Shown here: one piece after another, positions 1 through 8,987 of the stretch
Layout of the letters: the number at the start of each line of letters is the position of its first letter
How positions within the stretch are numbered: position 1 is the stretch's first letter
Assembly (NCBI GenBank): GCA_031254105.1
Contig: JAIRVB010000015.1
Location: 1-57,859 of the forward strand
Direction: 5' to 3'
DNA: 57,859 nt
Source: Chitinispirillales bacterium
GTDB taxonomy: Bacteria > Fibrobacterota > Chitinivibrionia > Chitinivibrionales > Chitinispirillaceae
The notes under the pieces: generated by a model
Seen by the model: the letters and a program-made list of their open reading frames with translations, nothing else
Told to the model about the DNA's origin: nothing
The model's database searches: none
Position numbers and translations under genes: made by a program

Positions 1-71
1 AATTAAAGATTGCACAGGACTCATAAAACTCTTAACCTCTATCATAAATTCCAGCAAAAAGGAAAAAGATT

Positions 72-101
72 CACAATTATGAATTGTGAATTATGAATTA
101 A
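72..101. repeat. AT-rich GAATTATGAATT-type palindromic repeat
   Basis: CACAATT-AT-GAATTGTG forms a near-perfect palindrome at 72-88, followed by GAATTATGAATTAA directly in front of the start codon of the restriction gene. The same wording recurs twice inside that gene (1330-1364 and 1470-1503) and around 30183-30212 and 30468-30485. Confidence 0.7.
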
Positions 102-3100
102 ATGAAACTAAAATTCAAATATCAACAGTTCCAAAGCGACGCGGTAAACGCCGTAGTTGATCTTTTCAAAGGTCAACCCAAGCGCCGGGACACGTTTACT
201 ATAACTAACGAGAAACAGCTTAACATAGACGAAGGACTTGGTTTTGCTAATGCGCTTACTATTACAAACGAGCGTATTACGACAAACATGCAAGCGGTTC
301 AAAGACGGTTTTCTTTACCAGTCACAGAGGAAGATTCGCGTCACTTCTGCGTAGAGATGGAAACGGGGACGGGCAAGACATATGTCTATACAAAAACGAT
401 ATTTGAACTTAATAAACAATATGGATTTACAAAGTTTATAATAGTTGTACCGTCCGTGGCGATACGCGAGGGTGTGTATAAATCTTTCCAAATCACCGCC
501 GACCATTTCGCGCGTGATTATGATGAAGTTCCTGTGCGCTGCTTCATTTACAATTCAAAAGACCTCTCAAACGTGCGGCTTTTCGCTACGTCAAGCGAGA
601 TTGAGGTAATGATAATTAACATTGACGCTTTCAAAAAGGGTGAGAATATATTTAACAACCCGCATGAAAAGTTGTCCGGCGCCGCCGCGATTGAGATGAT
701 TCAGAATACCAATCCGATAGTCATTATTGACGAACCGCAAAGCGTGGACAACACGCCAAAGGCTAAAGACGCTATAACGTCTCTTAATCCATTGTGCGTT
801 ATGCGTTACAGCGCAACGCATAGAGAGAGAATCAATCTGCTCTACCGTTTGACTCCTGTTGACGCTTATCAAAAAGGATTAGTAAAGCAGATTTGCGTAT
901 CAAGCAACGAAATTGACAGCGATTTCAACCGACCTTATGTCAAGCTTGTTTCTGTATCGTATGAGAATGGTTTTTCCGCAAAAATAGAAATTGACAAGGT
1001 TGATAAAGCGGGTAAAGCCGTGCGTAAAATCATTACCATTAAACCGGACGCGTGTTTGTTTGAGCTTTCGGGTAACAGGGATTTATATAAAGATTATAAG
1101 GTTATTGGTATCGACTGTACGGAAGGCTTTGAGGGGATAGAGTTTTCGGACGGTTTTATTTTAGCTCTTGGCAAGTCGATGGGCAATACAGATGAAAATC
1201 TGATAAAACGCGCGCAAATCCGCCGTACTATTGAGGCGCATTTTGAAAAGGAATTGCGGTATACCGAAAAGGGAGTCAAAGTTTTATCGCTTTTTTTCAT
1301 AGATGAAGTGGCAAAATACCGCACTGCTGATAATTCACAATGCATAATTCATAATTCACAATTGGGAAAAGATAATCGTGGAATTTACGCAAAGATGTTT
1401 GAAGAATGTTATATGGAGCTTATAAACTTACCCAGGTTTGAACGTATTCGCAAGTATTGGCACGAAACTAATTCTGAATTATGCATTATAAATTATGAAT
1501 TAAACAAAGTCCATGATGGTTATTTCTCACAGGATAAAAAAGGTATTCTCAAAAATACACGCGGCGATACTGTTGATGATTATGATACTTACAACACCAT
1601 CATGCGTGATAAGGAGCGGCTTTTGGGGTTTGATTGTCCGCTGCGGTTTATCTTCTCTCATTCGGCGCTGAAAGAGGGGTGGGACAATCCTAATGTATTT
1701 CAGGTTTGTACATTGATAGAACAGAAATCAACTTTCACCTGCCGTCAAAAGGTAGGGCGCGGGCTTCGTCTATGTGTCAATCAGGACGGCGAACGGATTG
1801 AGGATAGAAATATCAATATCCTGCACGTTATGGCAAATGAGAGTTTCGCGGAGTTTGCGGATACGCTTCAGCGTGAAATTGAGCAGGAAACAGGGGTAAA
1901 ATTCGGAGCGCTTTCGCTTGGCATGTTCAGCGGGATTACATACAGCGGGACTGTGACAGAAGAGAAAACTGTCACTCAGGAAGAAGCGCGGATCATATCT
2001 GAGTATGTGCGGAATATTGTGACTACCGTTAATGAAGTATCAGAGCCATCCTCACCAAAATATTACTCACCCGCGCTTGCGCCTGTTATCGAAAAAGTTG
2101 TTGCCGCCGCGCGTATGGGAGCTGTCGTTACGCCTGAAAAAGTAGCGGAGATGACCTATACAGAAACTAAAGAGATCGAAATGACTGTAAGCCATGATGA
2201 GGCGCAGGAAATAATCGCACATTTTGAACAAAAAGGTTACATTTCAAAATCAGGCGTTATTAAGGATACCATGAGACGTGAGCTTATTGCCGGAACGCTT
2301 GCTATTCCAGAAAAATTTGAGGCGGCAAGGGAGAAATTTGAAACGGTTATCAGCGAGGCGAATAGTAAAATACCCATTCATAATAAAGGTAAGGAAGTAA
2401 TCGTCCGCTTGAAAAAACAAGTAATAATCTCGCCTGAATTTTTGGCTTTATGGGATAGAATCAAAGGCCGCACAGCGTACCGTGTCGCTATTGACGAAGA
2501 GATGTTAAAGACACGATGTGTTGCGGAGCTTACCAAAATGGAACGAGTTCCCAAAGCAAGAGTTATAACCCGTACCGCCCGTGTAAACGTAGAGCATTCC
2601 GGTGTAACGCATGCCGAAACAAGTGTAAGTTCCACCGAGATAAAAGAGGAAGCGCACTATTTACCGGATTTTTTACGTACAGTTGACAATGAATGCTTTC
2701 TGTCTCAAAGCGCTGTAGTGGATATTTTTGTAAACAGCGGCAGACTTCAGGACTTTCTGAACAACCCGCAAAAGTTCACTGAGATGTTTATTGAAACAGT
2801 TAAAACTGTCCAAAACAGTATGGAGATAGATGGTATCCGGTATATGCGTCTTGAGGGTGAGGAATACTATCTGCAGGAGATATTCGACAGTGAAGAGCTT
2901 ATCGCTTATTTAGATAAAAACGCGATTGCCGTTGACCGAAGCGTTTATGACCATATTATCTATGACAGCGACACGGTTGAATTGCCTTTTGCCAAAGCGT
3001 TGGATGATGACCCTGATGTAAAGATGTTTTTCAAAATACCATCTAAATTTAAGATTGAAACGCCAATCGGCACATACAACCCGGATTGGGCTGTATACAT

Positions 3101-3290
3101 GGATAAAAACGGCGTGGAAAAATTGTACTTTGTAATTGAAACAAAAGGCTCCACGCAGTTAGGCGGCTTGCGCGGCGATGAGAGAGACAAAATCAGATGC
3201 GGTGTACGGCATTTCGCCGCTCTTGACAGCGGGGTGCAGTTCAACGAGAAGCCGGTGAAAGATTGGCGGGAATTTAAGTTGAGGGTGTAA
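102..3290 (+). CDS. res: Type III restriction enzyme, Res (helicase/endonuclease) subunit
   Basis: Restriction subunit of a type III restriction-modification system: an ATP-dependent SF2 translocase joined to a PD-(D/E)XK nuclease, acting in the cytoplasm on unmodified DNA. Visible motifs are Walker A (METGTGKTY, about residues 86-94), a DEPQ box in IVIIDEPQS (about 207-215), the late helicase motifs HSALKEGWDNPNVFQV (about 520-535) and RQKVGRGLRL (about 548-557), and a C-terminal nuclease core YNPDWAV...FVIETKGS (about 991-1017). The length (1062 aa) is in the usual range. Two stretches rich in N, I and S (about residues 410-421 and 457-468) are encoded by copies of an intergenic AT-rich repeat and look like in-frame insertions. 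No methyltransferase (mod) gene follows; it could lie left of the window edge. No convincing ribosome-binding site is visible, because the repeat abuts the ATG. Confidence 0.93.
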   Translation: MKLKFKYQQFQSDAVNAVVDLFKGQPKRRDTFTITNEKQLNIDEGLGFANALTITNERITTNMQAVQRRFSLPVTEEDSRHFCVEMETGTGKTYVYTKTIFELNKQYGFTKFIIVVPSVAIREGVYKSFQITADHFARDYDEVPVRCFIYNSKDLSNVRLFATSSEIEVMIINIDAFKKGENIFNNPHEKLSGAAAIEMIQNTNPIVIIDEPQSVDNTPKAKDAITSLNPLCVMRYSATHRERINLLYRLTPVDAYQKGLVKQICVSSNEIDSDFNRPYVKLVSVSYENGFSAKIEIDKVDKAGKAVRKIITIKPDACLFELSGNRDLYKDYKVIGIDCTEGFEGIEFSDGFILALGKSMGNTDENLIKRAQIRRTIEAHFEKELRYTEKGVKVLSLFFIDEVAKYRTADNSQCIIHNSQLGKDNRGIYAKMFEECYMELINLPRFERIRKYWHETNSELCIINYELNKVHDGYFSQDKKGILKNTRGDTVDDYDTYNTIMRDKERLLGFDCPLRFIFSHSALKEGWDNPNVFQVCTLIEQKSTFTCRQKVGRGLRLCVNQDGERIEDRNINILHVMANESFAEFADTLQREIEQETGVKFGALSLGMFSGITYSGTVTEEKTVTQEEARIISEYVRNIVTTVNEVSEPSSPKYYSPALAPVIEKVVAAARMGAVVTPEKVAEMTYTETKEIEMTVSHDEAQEIIAHFEQKGYISKSGVIKDTMRRELIAGTLAIPEKFEAAREKFETVISEANSKIPIHNKGKEVIVRLKKQVIISPEFLALWDRIKGRTAYRVAIDEEMLKTRCVAELTKMERVPKARVITRTARVNVEHSGVTHAETSVSSTEIKEEAHYLPDFLRTVDNECFLSQSAVVDIFVNSGRLQDFLNNPQKFTEMFIETVKTVQNSMEIDGIRYMRLEGEEYYLQEIFDSEELIAYLDKNAIAVDRSVYDHIIYDSDTVELPFAKALDDDPDVKMFFKIPSKFKIETPIGTYNPDWAVYMDKNGVEKLYFVIETKGSTQLGGLRGDERDKIRCGVRHFAALDSGVQFNEKPVKDWREFKLRV
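1330..1364. repeat. In-frame copy of the AT-rich repeat inside res
   Basis: The DNA (ATAATTCACAATGCATAATT and onward) is the reverse complement of the GAATTATGAATTGTG repeat found at 72-101. It encodes NSQCIIHNSQL without breaking the frame. Confidence 0.65.
1470..1503. repeat. Second in-frame copy of the AT-rich repeat inside res
   Basis: AATTCTGAATTATGCATTAT and the next 14 bases match the same repeat in the opposite orientation to the copy at 1330. It encodes NSELCIINYELN just before the conserved VHDGYFSQDKKG segment of Res proteins. Confidence 0.65.
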
Positions 3291-3502
3291 AGGCGTGTAG
3301 TGTCAATATTTTTGCGCAAATTCTAAAGCGGGTAAAAAAACAGTTAGTGCGGCAAACGAAACGTATCCGGCTGATATTAAGATATATAATCGCAGGAATG
3401 GGCCAAGCTGTCAACAGTAACGCGAGGCGGATTACAAAGTACACATCACAAATTACAAATAAAATTGTGAAAACCGAAAGTAAGTACAGGCGGCGGTATT
3501 GA

Positions 3503-3534
3503 CAGCCTGCTTACTCCGAAAGGAAAGCAGGCTG
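3503..3534. repeat. Hairpin in the res/LiaF-like convergent gap
   Basis: CAGCCTGCTT (3503-3512) pairs perfectly with AAGCAGGCTG (3525-3534). It lies between two convergent genes and may be a transcription-end structure, but there is no T-run directly after either arm. The rest of 3291-3575 shows only AT-rich filler. Confidence 0.5.
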
Positions 3535-3575
3535 CTTGTCCGGTGTTTAACTACAGGGCTCTTATTGTCATAAAC

Positions 3576-4298
3576 TTATAGATGCCGTGCCTCAACGCCG
3601 CCCAACGAAACGCTTCCGGTAAGCGTAAGCGTTGGCGCCCCCTCTTGCGCGGCGGAAGCGAAGCGTTTGCTTATATCTATACCGCCCAGCGTACAATTCA
3701 TTTTGTCAACAATACGCCAGTGTTTGGGTATGAATAATTCTATAGCTCCAAAGCTGCAATTAAGAATAGCCTGGCAGCCGTTTGGACTGAGTTCCACCTG
3801 GTCAAAGTAGACCTGCAGCGAACCGAAATTGCAGTCCAGGCGCACAGTTTCGAGATTGTTGGCGCGTAAAGAGCGGCTGATGCTGCCGAAATTTACACCG
3901 ATATATGGATTGTTATCATTACCGCCGCTTTCAGGCCGTGTATTGTTTTTCGGTTTGCCGCCGCATTTAAATTCATGGTAAACGCGTTTGGATCTTCGCG
4001 GAATCAGAACAGCCAGTCCGAGCGAAGCAAGTACGGAAGCTAAAATCAGCGGCCACGTTTTTATATCAGGCAGACCTAAAGGCGTTCTGAAAATAATATA
4101 CAATATCGCCAAGGGGATAGGTAACGGCGCAAAACGCAGATGCGATATACACTCCACAATAACCGCAAGCGACAGTATCGCGGCTACTATGCTGCCAATA
4201 CCGATATTTGTGAAACCGTCAAGCTGATTGACTAACACAAACACCGCCGCAAGTAACAAAAAAGTACCCCAGATAACGTTTGAAAATCTCAGTATCAC
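3576..4298 (-). CDS. LiaF-like (cell-wall-active antibiotic response) membrane protein
   Basis: Predicted inner-membrane protein of 240 aa. The N-terminal half holds four hydrophobic segments (for example ILRFSNVIWGTFLLLAAVFV, SIVAAILSLAVIVECI and WPLILASVLASLGLAVLI, within about residues 2-100). The C-terminal half is a soluble beta-rich domain with repeating turns NFGSISRS, NFGSLQVYF, SFGAIELFI and TLGGIDIS. This pattern is typical of the LiaF / DUF2154-DUF5668 group, which modulates envelope-stress two-component systems in Firmicutes and is widespread without that partner elsewhere. No LiaRS-like kinase or regulator is next to it here, so the role is unknown. Monocistronic by position; the start follows CAGGAGTTCAG on the minus strand. 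Confidence 0.8.
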   Translation of the reverse strand: MILRFSNVIWGTFLLLAAVFVLVNQLDGFTNIGIGSIVAAILSLAVIVECISHLRFAPLPIPLAILYIIFRTPLGLPDIKTWPLILASVLASLGLAVLIPRRSKRVYHEFKCGGKPKNNTRPESGGNDNNPYIGVNFGSISRSLRANNLETVRLDCNFGSLQVYFDQVELSPNGCQAILNCSFGAIELFIPKHWRIVDKMNCTLGGIDISKRFASAAQEGAPTLTLTGSVSLGGVEARHL

Positions 4299-4318
4299 TC
4301 TGAACTCCTGTTATAGTT

Positions 4319-4443
4319 TATTGAGTCTGTAAATTTATCAAAAACAAACGCGGAAATAAAATGGTTAAACGCGGAAATAAAAAATTAAGAGATGATAGAA
4401 TTTTTGTTGTATTGTTAAAAGTTTTCTATTTCTCGATTAAACC
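4319..4443 (-). repeat. MITE-like element, family B copy 1
   Basis: Read on the minus strand it runs GAAATAGAAAAC...CAATACAACAAAAA...TCTATC...TATTTCCGCGTTT...GATAAATTTACAG. The same order of blocks occurs at 14068-14200 on the plus strand. The GCGGAAATA motif is present twice (4352 and 4371). Confidence 0.7.
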
Positions 4444-4445
4444 AT

Positions 4446-5384
4446 TTACCCGCTCTGTTTATTCTTAATTTTATTTGCCCGCTTGCGCGCTTTCGCAAGC
4501 AGCCCTCCCATATTTTCCCGCTCCCACTCAATCCACTGATCATAAAACGGGTATTTTTTTTCCGCGAGCTTAAAATCTTTCCCATGAACTACGCGCCTTC
4601 CGTTCACAAGGCGCGGCGGAATGGCGATATGCAGCATCTCATGATAAACAAGACCGTAAATTACATGTTCAGGTACAAGCGGGGAGTCGTAAACCCCGGA
4701 GATTGTAATAAGGTTAAAAGGGTTGCCGTCTTTATCAATTCGTATGGTTTGATAAGAGGTTCTGGAGGCGTTTTGTCCCCATCGGATATAGGATCTTATC
4801 TCTCCCTTAAAATAGGCGCGGTTTACGGTGTCAAAAATTTTTTGCAGATTATAGTTGAATCCCTTAGTCTGGTGCTCGAATATAAGCGGATTGATTCTTG
4901 AAACCCGCTCTTTTTTCACCCCGCAGCTTTCCATGTAAGCGCGGATCATGTTCTCCAGCTCTCTTTTTGCTCTGACGAAACCGGGGCTGCGGCGCGCTTT
5001 AGAGCTTACCGGCAGCATAGCCCAGTTTAAAAGACAGCTTTTTATCTCCTGCGGCGGGTTTTCGAGAACAGACGGCAATGTAAGTACACGATCTCCTGTT
5101 CTAAAACACACTTTGACGCGCCAGCTTTTTTTAAGCCTTTTACTTATAACAATTTTCAGATTACCGGACGCGTCCGCAAAGCCGTTAGCCGCGCTTATAT
5201 GAGGGTTATTATGAGAATGAATTTTGCTGGAGACAGTAGAAAACCACATTTTTTGGTAAGCTCCCCGATATGAAAACTGGTCAGCGCGGCATAATCTGTT
5301 CAAAATAAGATGACAGAATTCATAACGCTGAAATAAAACATCAAAAATATTCGCATTTTGTCTAACTAATCTCACCCACTGCAA
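4446..5384 (-). CDS. SprT-like zinc metalloprotein
   Basis: 312-aa protein with a C-terminal SprT-like core: HEMLH (about residues 248-252) gives the HExxH zinc motif, and the histidine of VVHGKDF (about 267) is the expected third ligand followed by the conserved phenylalanine. The region before it (FNLITISGVYDSPLVPEHVIYGLVYHEM) also fits the family, whose best-known member SPRTN cleaves DNA-protein crosslinks; bacterial SprT homologues are poorly characterised. The N-terminal ~150 residues are basic and unassigned. The start at 5384 is uncertain because no clear ribosome-binding site is visible, and internal Met codons could serve. It is divergent from the gene at 5419 across only 34 bp, which must hold both promoters. 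Confidence 0.75.
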   Translation of the reverse strand: MQWVRLVRQNANIFDVLFQRYEFCHLILNRLCRADQFSYRGAYQKMWFSTVSSKIHSHNNPHISAANGFADASGNLKIVISKRLKKSWRVKVCFRTGDRVLTLPSVLENPPQEIKSCLLNWAMLPVSSKARRSPGFVRAKRELENMIRAYMESCGVKKERVSRINPLIFEHQTKGFNYNLQKIFDTVNRAYFKGEIRSYIRWGQNASRTSYQTIRIDKDGNPFNLITISGVYDSPLVPEHVIYGLVYHEMLHIAIPPRLVNGRRVVHGKDFKLAEKKYPFYDQWIEWERENMGGLLAKARKRANKIKNKQSG

Positions 5385-5418
5385 TATAATATACGGCTTA
5401 AACTATATTACAAAATAT

Positions 5419-5865
5419 ATGACACCGCAACTTCGCAACCATCTTTTTGACCGCTATGAGATCCGGCGCGGCAAGCTTGCCCATCGCGGCAGTTTACGAA
5501 ATACGCCCATACAAATAGATGATCAGGACGATAATGATTCTTTCACCAACTTTTGCAACATTTTCTGCATAGTTGAGCCCTCAAAAAACATACGGCTTGA
5601 GCTTACGGGAAATTTCCCTATTAACAAAGCTATGGCCGATCTTGCGGAGATATACAAAGGGTTTACCGATATCACACGCGGGAAGCTTGTTATAAACATA
5701 ACCCCGGATCAAATCGCGGTGGTAACAGACCTTGCCCGGCTTATCCGAAATACCGCAAATATGGGCAGCCTTGTAAATAACCCTCACTGGTTCAGAATCG
5801 CCGCCCGAACATCCAGCTCACTGATGCGCTTTTATAGAATTGTGCGGGAATTTCTTGAGGGATAG
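5419..5865 (+). CDS. Conserved-looking protein of unknown function
   Basis: 148 aa, soluble, no signal peptide or membrane segment. I do not recognise the family. It begins with a basic stretch (RNHLFDRYEIRRGKLAHRG), then an acidic patch (DDQDDND), then predicted mixed alpha/beta segments such as SKNIRLELTGNFPINKAMADL and KLVINITPDQIAVVTDLARL. Regular codon use and an uninterrupted frame make it likely to be real. It is divergently transcribed from the SprT-like gene. Its stop codon is followed at once by a GAATTC...GAATTC palindromic phrase repeat. Confidence 0.6.
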   Translation: MTPQLRNHLFDRYEIRRGKLAHRGSLRNTPIQIDDQDDNDSFTNFCNIFCIVEPSKNIRLELTGNFPINKAMADLAEIYKGFTDITRGKLVINITPDQIAVVTDLARLIRNTANMGSLVNNPHWFRIAARTSSSLMRFYRIVREFLEG

Positions 5866-5890
5866 AATTCGAACTCAGAGCTCAGAATTC
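5865..5890. repeat. GAACTCAGAATTC phrase repeat
   Basis: GAATTCGAACTCAGAGCTCA followed by GAATTC makes a palindrome-rich block beginning at the last base of the upstream stop codon. Related wording (CTGAATTCTGAGTTCT) occurs at 39761-39776 ahead of motA. Confidence 0.55.
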
Positions 5891-5957
5891 AGACAAAACA
5901 TGAAAAAACGGAAATCCATTTTGAATGGGTTTAAGTTATACTCTTAAAATCTGAGTT

Positions 5958-7367
5958 TTAAATATTAATACTACCCGTCAGCCTCGAGCCGTCCGGTATA
6001 AAAGCCGCGGTATCTTTCGTGTTATTAATGACGGTTTGTCCGGTTATTGAGATATCTTTACCAAAGCGTACATCCCCTGTAATTTTCAGAGACTCACATT
6101 CGGCCAACCCGGGAGCGCCCCAGGGAAAGCGTTCTTTCAGCTGGTCTAAATTACCGTAAAATCGTTGGTCGAGGCTGATATTTACCTGCGGGGCTTTTCG
6201 TCTCGGATTTATGGTTATGTGGTAATTGGCGCATAGTTCGTAGTAATCTGACCATAACAGAAGCAGTTCTTCACAGTTTTTTACAGGCGCGAATCTGGTT
6301 CGCGGCACTCTGAGAGCGCCAGTTTTTTCAAAAACCGATATCGCTGAACCCATTGCGCTCTCAAGCTGAATCACATCGGGCGACTGGCTGTCGCGTACAT
6401 CGAGCTTTTTTATGTTGCGTATCATGGGGAGGTTAAACAACCCTTTTTTCCAGATATCACTAAGCGCCTCAAGGCGGATCCAAAGATTGTTTGTGTTGAA
6501 ATAACGGTGGCGCTTAATATCGCTAAAACTTGCGGCGGCCTCAGGAGGACATTGGGCTATCTCTCTTAAAACGAGTTTGCCGTTTTTGAAACGGGCTAAA
6601 TGTCCGCCTTTACGATCCATAAACGTTCTGTCTGTAACCTCCATGAGAAATGAGAGAGGTTTTTCGGCAAAGTAGCCAAGTATGCCGCTGTCAAGGGTAG
6701 CGCCGAGGTTGTCGATGTTAGAGATAAAGGCGTAACGGTAACCCCTGTTTAAAAGCGAATCAAGAATTTTGCTGCTGTATATGGCGGCGTAAAGATCTCC
6801 GTGCCCCGGGGGATTCCATTCAAGCTGGGCGTTTTTCGGGTTTGAGACAGGCTTGAGGTTTGAGGCAAGGATCTTTGGAAATTTATGCTGAATGAAAGAG
6901 AACGGCATTTCGGTTTTTATCTCCTGATATTTTTCAAGAGCGGTAAGTGAGTCCCGCTCCGTATTAAAGCTGTTCATCAGGATAAGAGGAATAGAGATTC
7001 CAAATTTTTCGTTAAGCTTTTTGATCTGAAGGGCGGTAATATCAAGGAAAGAGAGCCCGTCCTTTACAGGTATCAAAGACTTGGCCGCGGAGAGACCCAT
7101 AGTAGTGCCAAGGCCGCCGTTAAGCTTTATTATTACAGTTTTAGAAAGCGCGTCCGCGCCTGCCGAACGTAAAGTTTCGGTTACAGAGAAATCATCGATC
7201 TCCTCGGGCGTTACAGGTATTATCTCATCTTCGGAGATGTATCCGGTAGATCCGTGAGACAGAAGATCATAATAGTGCAGGAAGGTATTAATAGCTACCT
7301 TAGGCTGACCTTCCCGTTCCATTTTATCTATTAAAATTTTTGTTATTTCGTTAGTTATGTTGCTCAA
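5958..7367 (-). CDS. UTP-glucose-1-phosphate uridylyltransferase, eukaryotic-type (UDPGP family)
   Basis: Makes UDP-glucose from UTP and glucose-1-phosphate in the cytosol, feeding glycan, glycogen or envelope sugar synthesis. The protein is 469 aa, the size of the eukaryote-like UDPGP family rather than the ~290-aa bacterial GalU. The nucleotide-binding loop KLNGGLGTTMG is at residues 81-91, followed by the family stretch SAAKSLIPVKDGLSFLDI. PPGHGDLYAAIYSS, SNIDNLGATLD and the FNTNNLWI segment match substrate-binding parts of the family. The C-terminus has beta-solenoid-like repeats (ITGDVRFGKDISITGQTVI). It is monocistronic on the minus strand. Confidence 0.92.
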   Translation of the reverse strand: MSNITNEITKILIDKMEREGQPKVAINTFLHYYDLLSHGSTGYISEDEIIPVTPEEIDDFSVTETLRSAGADALSKTVIIKLNGGLGTTMGLSAAKSLIPVKDGLSFLDITALQIKKLNEKFGISIPLILMNSFNTERDSLTALEKYQEIKTEMPFSFIQHKFPKILASNLKPVSNPKNAQLEWNPPGHGDLYAAIYSSKILDSLLNRGYRYAFISNIDNLGATLDSGILGYFAEKPLSFLMEVTDRTFMDRKGGHLARFKNGKLVLREIAQCPPEAAASFSDIKRHRYFNTNNLWIRLEALSDIWKKGLFNLPMIRNIKKLDVRDSQSPDVIQLESAMGSAISVFEKTGALRVPRTRFAPVKNCEELLLLWSDYYELCANYHITINPRRKAPQVNISLDQRFYGNLDQLKERFPWGAPGLAECESLKITGDVRFGKDISITGQTVINNTKDTAAFIPDGSRLTGSINI

Positions 7368-7432
7368 AATATCCTCTGCAGAGCGAAATGTGGTGTAAAA
7401 TACACCCTACAGCATAAATCAAACCAAATATT

Positions 7433-7592
7433 AGGGCATCTCCAAAAACCTGGCGGGGGTTAGACGCGGCTTTTTTCGTCAGCCAAGGCGGAGTGGGGCA
7501 AATACTTGAAAAGTATCAGCAAAAAATCCAACGCGGGGATGGCGGAAAAAGGGCCGGTACTGCCAGCCTTGTCAGGTTTTTAAAGATACTCT
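7433..7592. repeat. MITE-like element with 22-bp terminal inverted repeats (family C)
   Basis: AGGGCATCTCCAAAAACCTG at 7433 is matched by the reverse complement of GTCAGGTTTTTAAAGATACT at 7571 (about 17 of 22 positions). The 160-bp body is GC-rich. A lone right end (GTCAGGTTTTTAGAGGTGTC) recurs at 23959-23978. It occupies most of the 456-bp gap 7368-7823; the remainder shows no gene. Confidence 0.6.
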
Positions 7593-7823
7593 TAACATAA
7601 TATAGATTAAGCCCATGGTTCTGAGAATAGTTTTGATTGCGAAGATTGAAAACTAAAACTCATTTTTCAATACATTACGGTTACTGCGATTATGAGGAAA
7701 AAATATAAAATCACACAAACTTTAGGTTACATCTTTATTTGACGCAACGCGGAGTACGGGCTGGAATTTTTCGGCCAGCAGCCGCGGGGCAAAAATGGTT
7801 TTGTACTGTCTGTCTTCGTAAAC

Positions 7824-8915
7824 TCAATCTCCCATAAACTCCGGCCCGCCCTCAGGTCCGATTGTATTGCGTTTACCATCGCTATTGTTAAACCGTTTCG
7901 CGGGATCGCCCGCGTTGAAGCATGGAGAATATTTGGATAGTTTGTAGTGATTTTTAACGCCTTTTATGGTTTGTGGTTCATCTTCGCCGGAGCTGGCTGT
8001 TTGCGGATTAACAATATTTAAAATTTTCAAGAGCGCGGGATTCTTGACTTTAGATGAATCGGTCGGTGTGTTTACATCAAGCGCTATCGCTCTGGCTTGC
8101 GCCGCGGAGCCGATAAAGACCGGATCCTTTATTATATTGTCGGCGGCATCGGTGGAGTCGTTATTTTTATTAACTTTTGACAATCTGCCTGTTTCTGGAT
8201 CGCAATCTAAAAAATTACCGTCTATATTTCCGAAGACGCAGTTGTATCTGAAGCGGACTTTTGAGGTGTTGTCGCACCACAAACCGGTATTTTTGTTAAA
8301 GGCGATAATGTTGTTTAAGATCTGCGGGTTGCTTCTCTCAATTTTTATTGCTGAAGTGAAGCAGCTTGTAATCAGGTTGTTGTATATGTTGGATGTCCCG
8401 CCAAAAAAGCAGTGTATCCCGATGTTGCAGTTTTCGATAATATTATTCCGCAGCAACGCGTTGGTTTTTTTGACTGTTATGCCGGTTGTCGCTCCCGATA
8501 TTTCGGCAAACGCGATTTCAACATATCCGTTTTTCGCTTCATCAATAATAATTCCTCTCCATCCATAGCTTGCGAGTCCGGCCGTTTGAGGCTTGAATGT
8601 GACAGGCTTGTCTCTTTTGCCAACCACAGTCAGGGCGCCCTGCACTCTTATGGAGATAAGCGCTGAATCTGCTTTGTCAAACGGTTTCGCCGGAGATTCG
8701 TTTTTTTCACTATCCGCGATAATTATCTCTGTACCTGGGGCGATAACTAAATTAGCCCTGCGTGTGACTAATATGTCGCCCTCAATAATAAAGGGGCCGT
8801 TTTCGGCGTTCCAGCGTGTGTCGCGGTCAATAATTCCGCTGACTGTGGTCTGGCTGTATGCCGCTGAGAACAGAGCGGGCAGGAGTGTGAGAAGCAAGTT
8901 TATTTTTATGCGCAT
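7824..8915 (-). CDS. Secreted right-handed beta-helix repeat protein
   Basis: 363 aa with an N-terminal signal peptide (MRIKINLLLTLLPALFSAAY, cleavage probably after AYS or AYSQ). The body has the repeating pattern of a parallel beta-helix (NosD/DUF1565/PbH1 type): ALLRNNIIENCNIGIHCFF, SNIYNNLITSCFTSAIKIE, PQILNNIIAFNKNTGLWCD, VRFRYNCVFGNIDGN. Such proteins are often polysaccharide lyases or surface adhesins; no catalytic residues can be assigned here. The C-terminus (YSPCFNAGDPAKRFNNSDG...TIGPEGGPEFMGD) resembles the end of many Fibrobacterota and Bacteroidota beta-helix proteins. Expected location is the periplasm or outer surface. Confidence 0.8.
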   Translation of the reverse strand: MRIKINLLLTLLPALFSAAYSQTTVSGIIDRDTRWNAENGPFIIEGDILVTRRANLVIAPGTEIIIADSEKNESPAKPFDKADSALISIRVQGALTVVGKRDKPVTFKPQTAGLASYGWRGIIIDEAKNGYVEIAFAEISGATTGITVKKTNALLRNNIIENCNIGIHCFFGGTSNIYNNLITSCFTSAIKIERSNPQILNNIIAFNKNTGLWCDNTSKVRFRYNCVFGNIDGNFLDCDPETGRLSKVNKNNDSTDAADNIIKDPVFIGSAAQARAIALDVNTPTDSSKVKNPALLKILNIVNPQTASSGEDEPQTIKGVKNHYKLSKYSPCFNAGDPAKRFNNSDGKRNTIGPEGGPEFMGD

Positions 8916-8987
8916 ATTTCCTTCTATTTCATTGCTTTGATTATTTATATTCTATATTGATGGCAATCCCTTATCAAGGAGAAGCTT

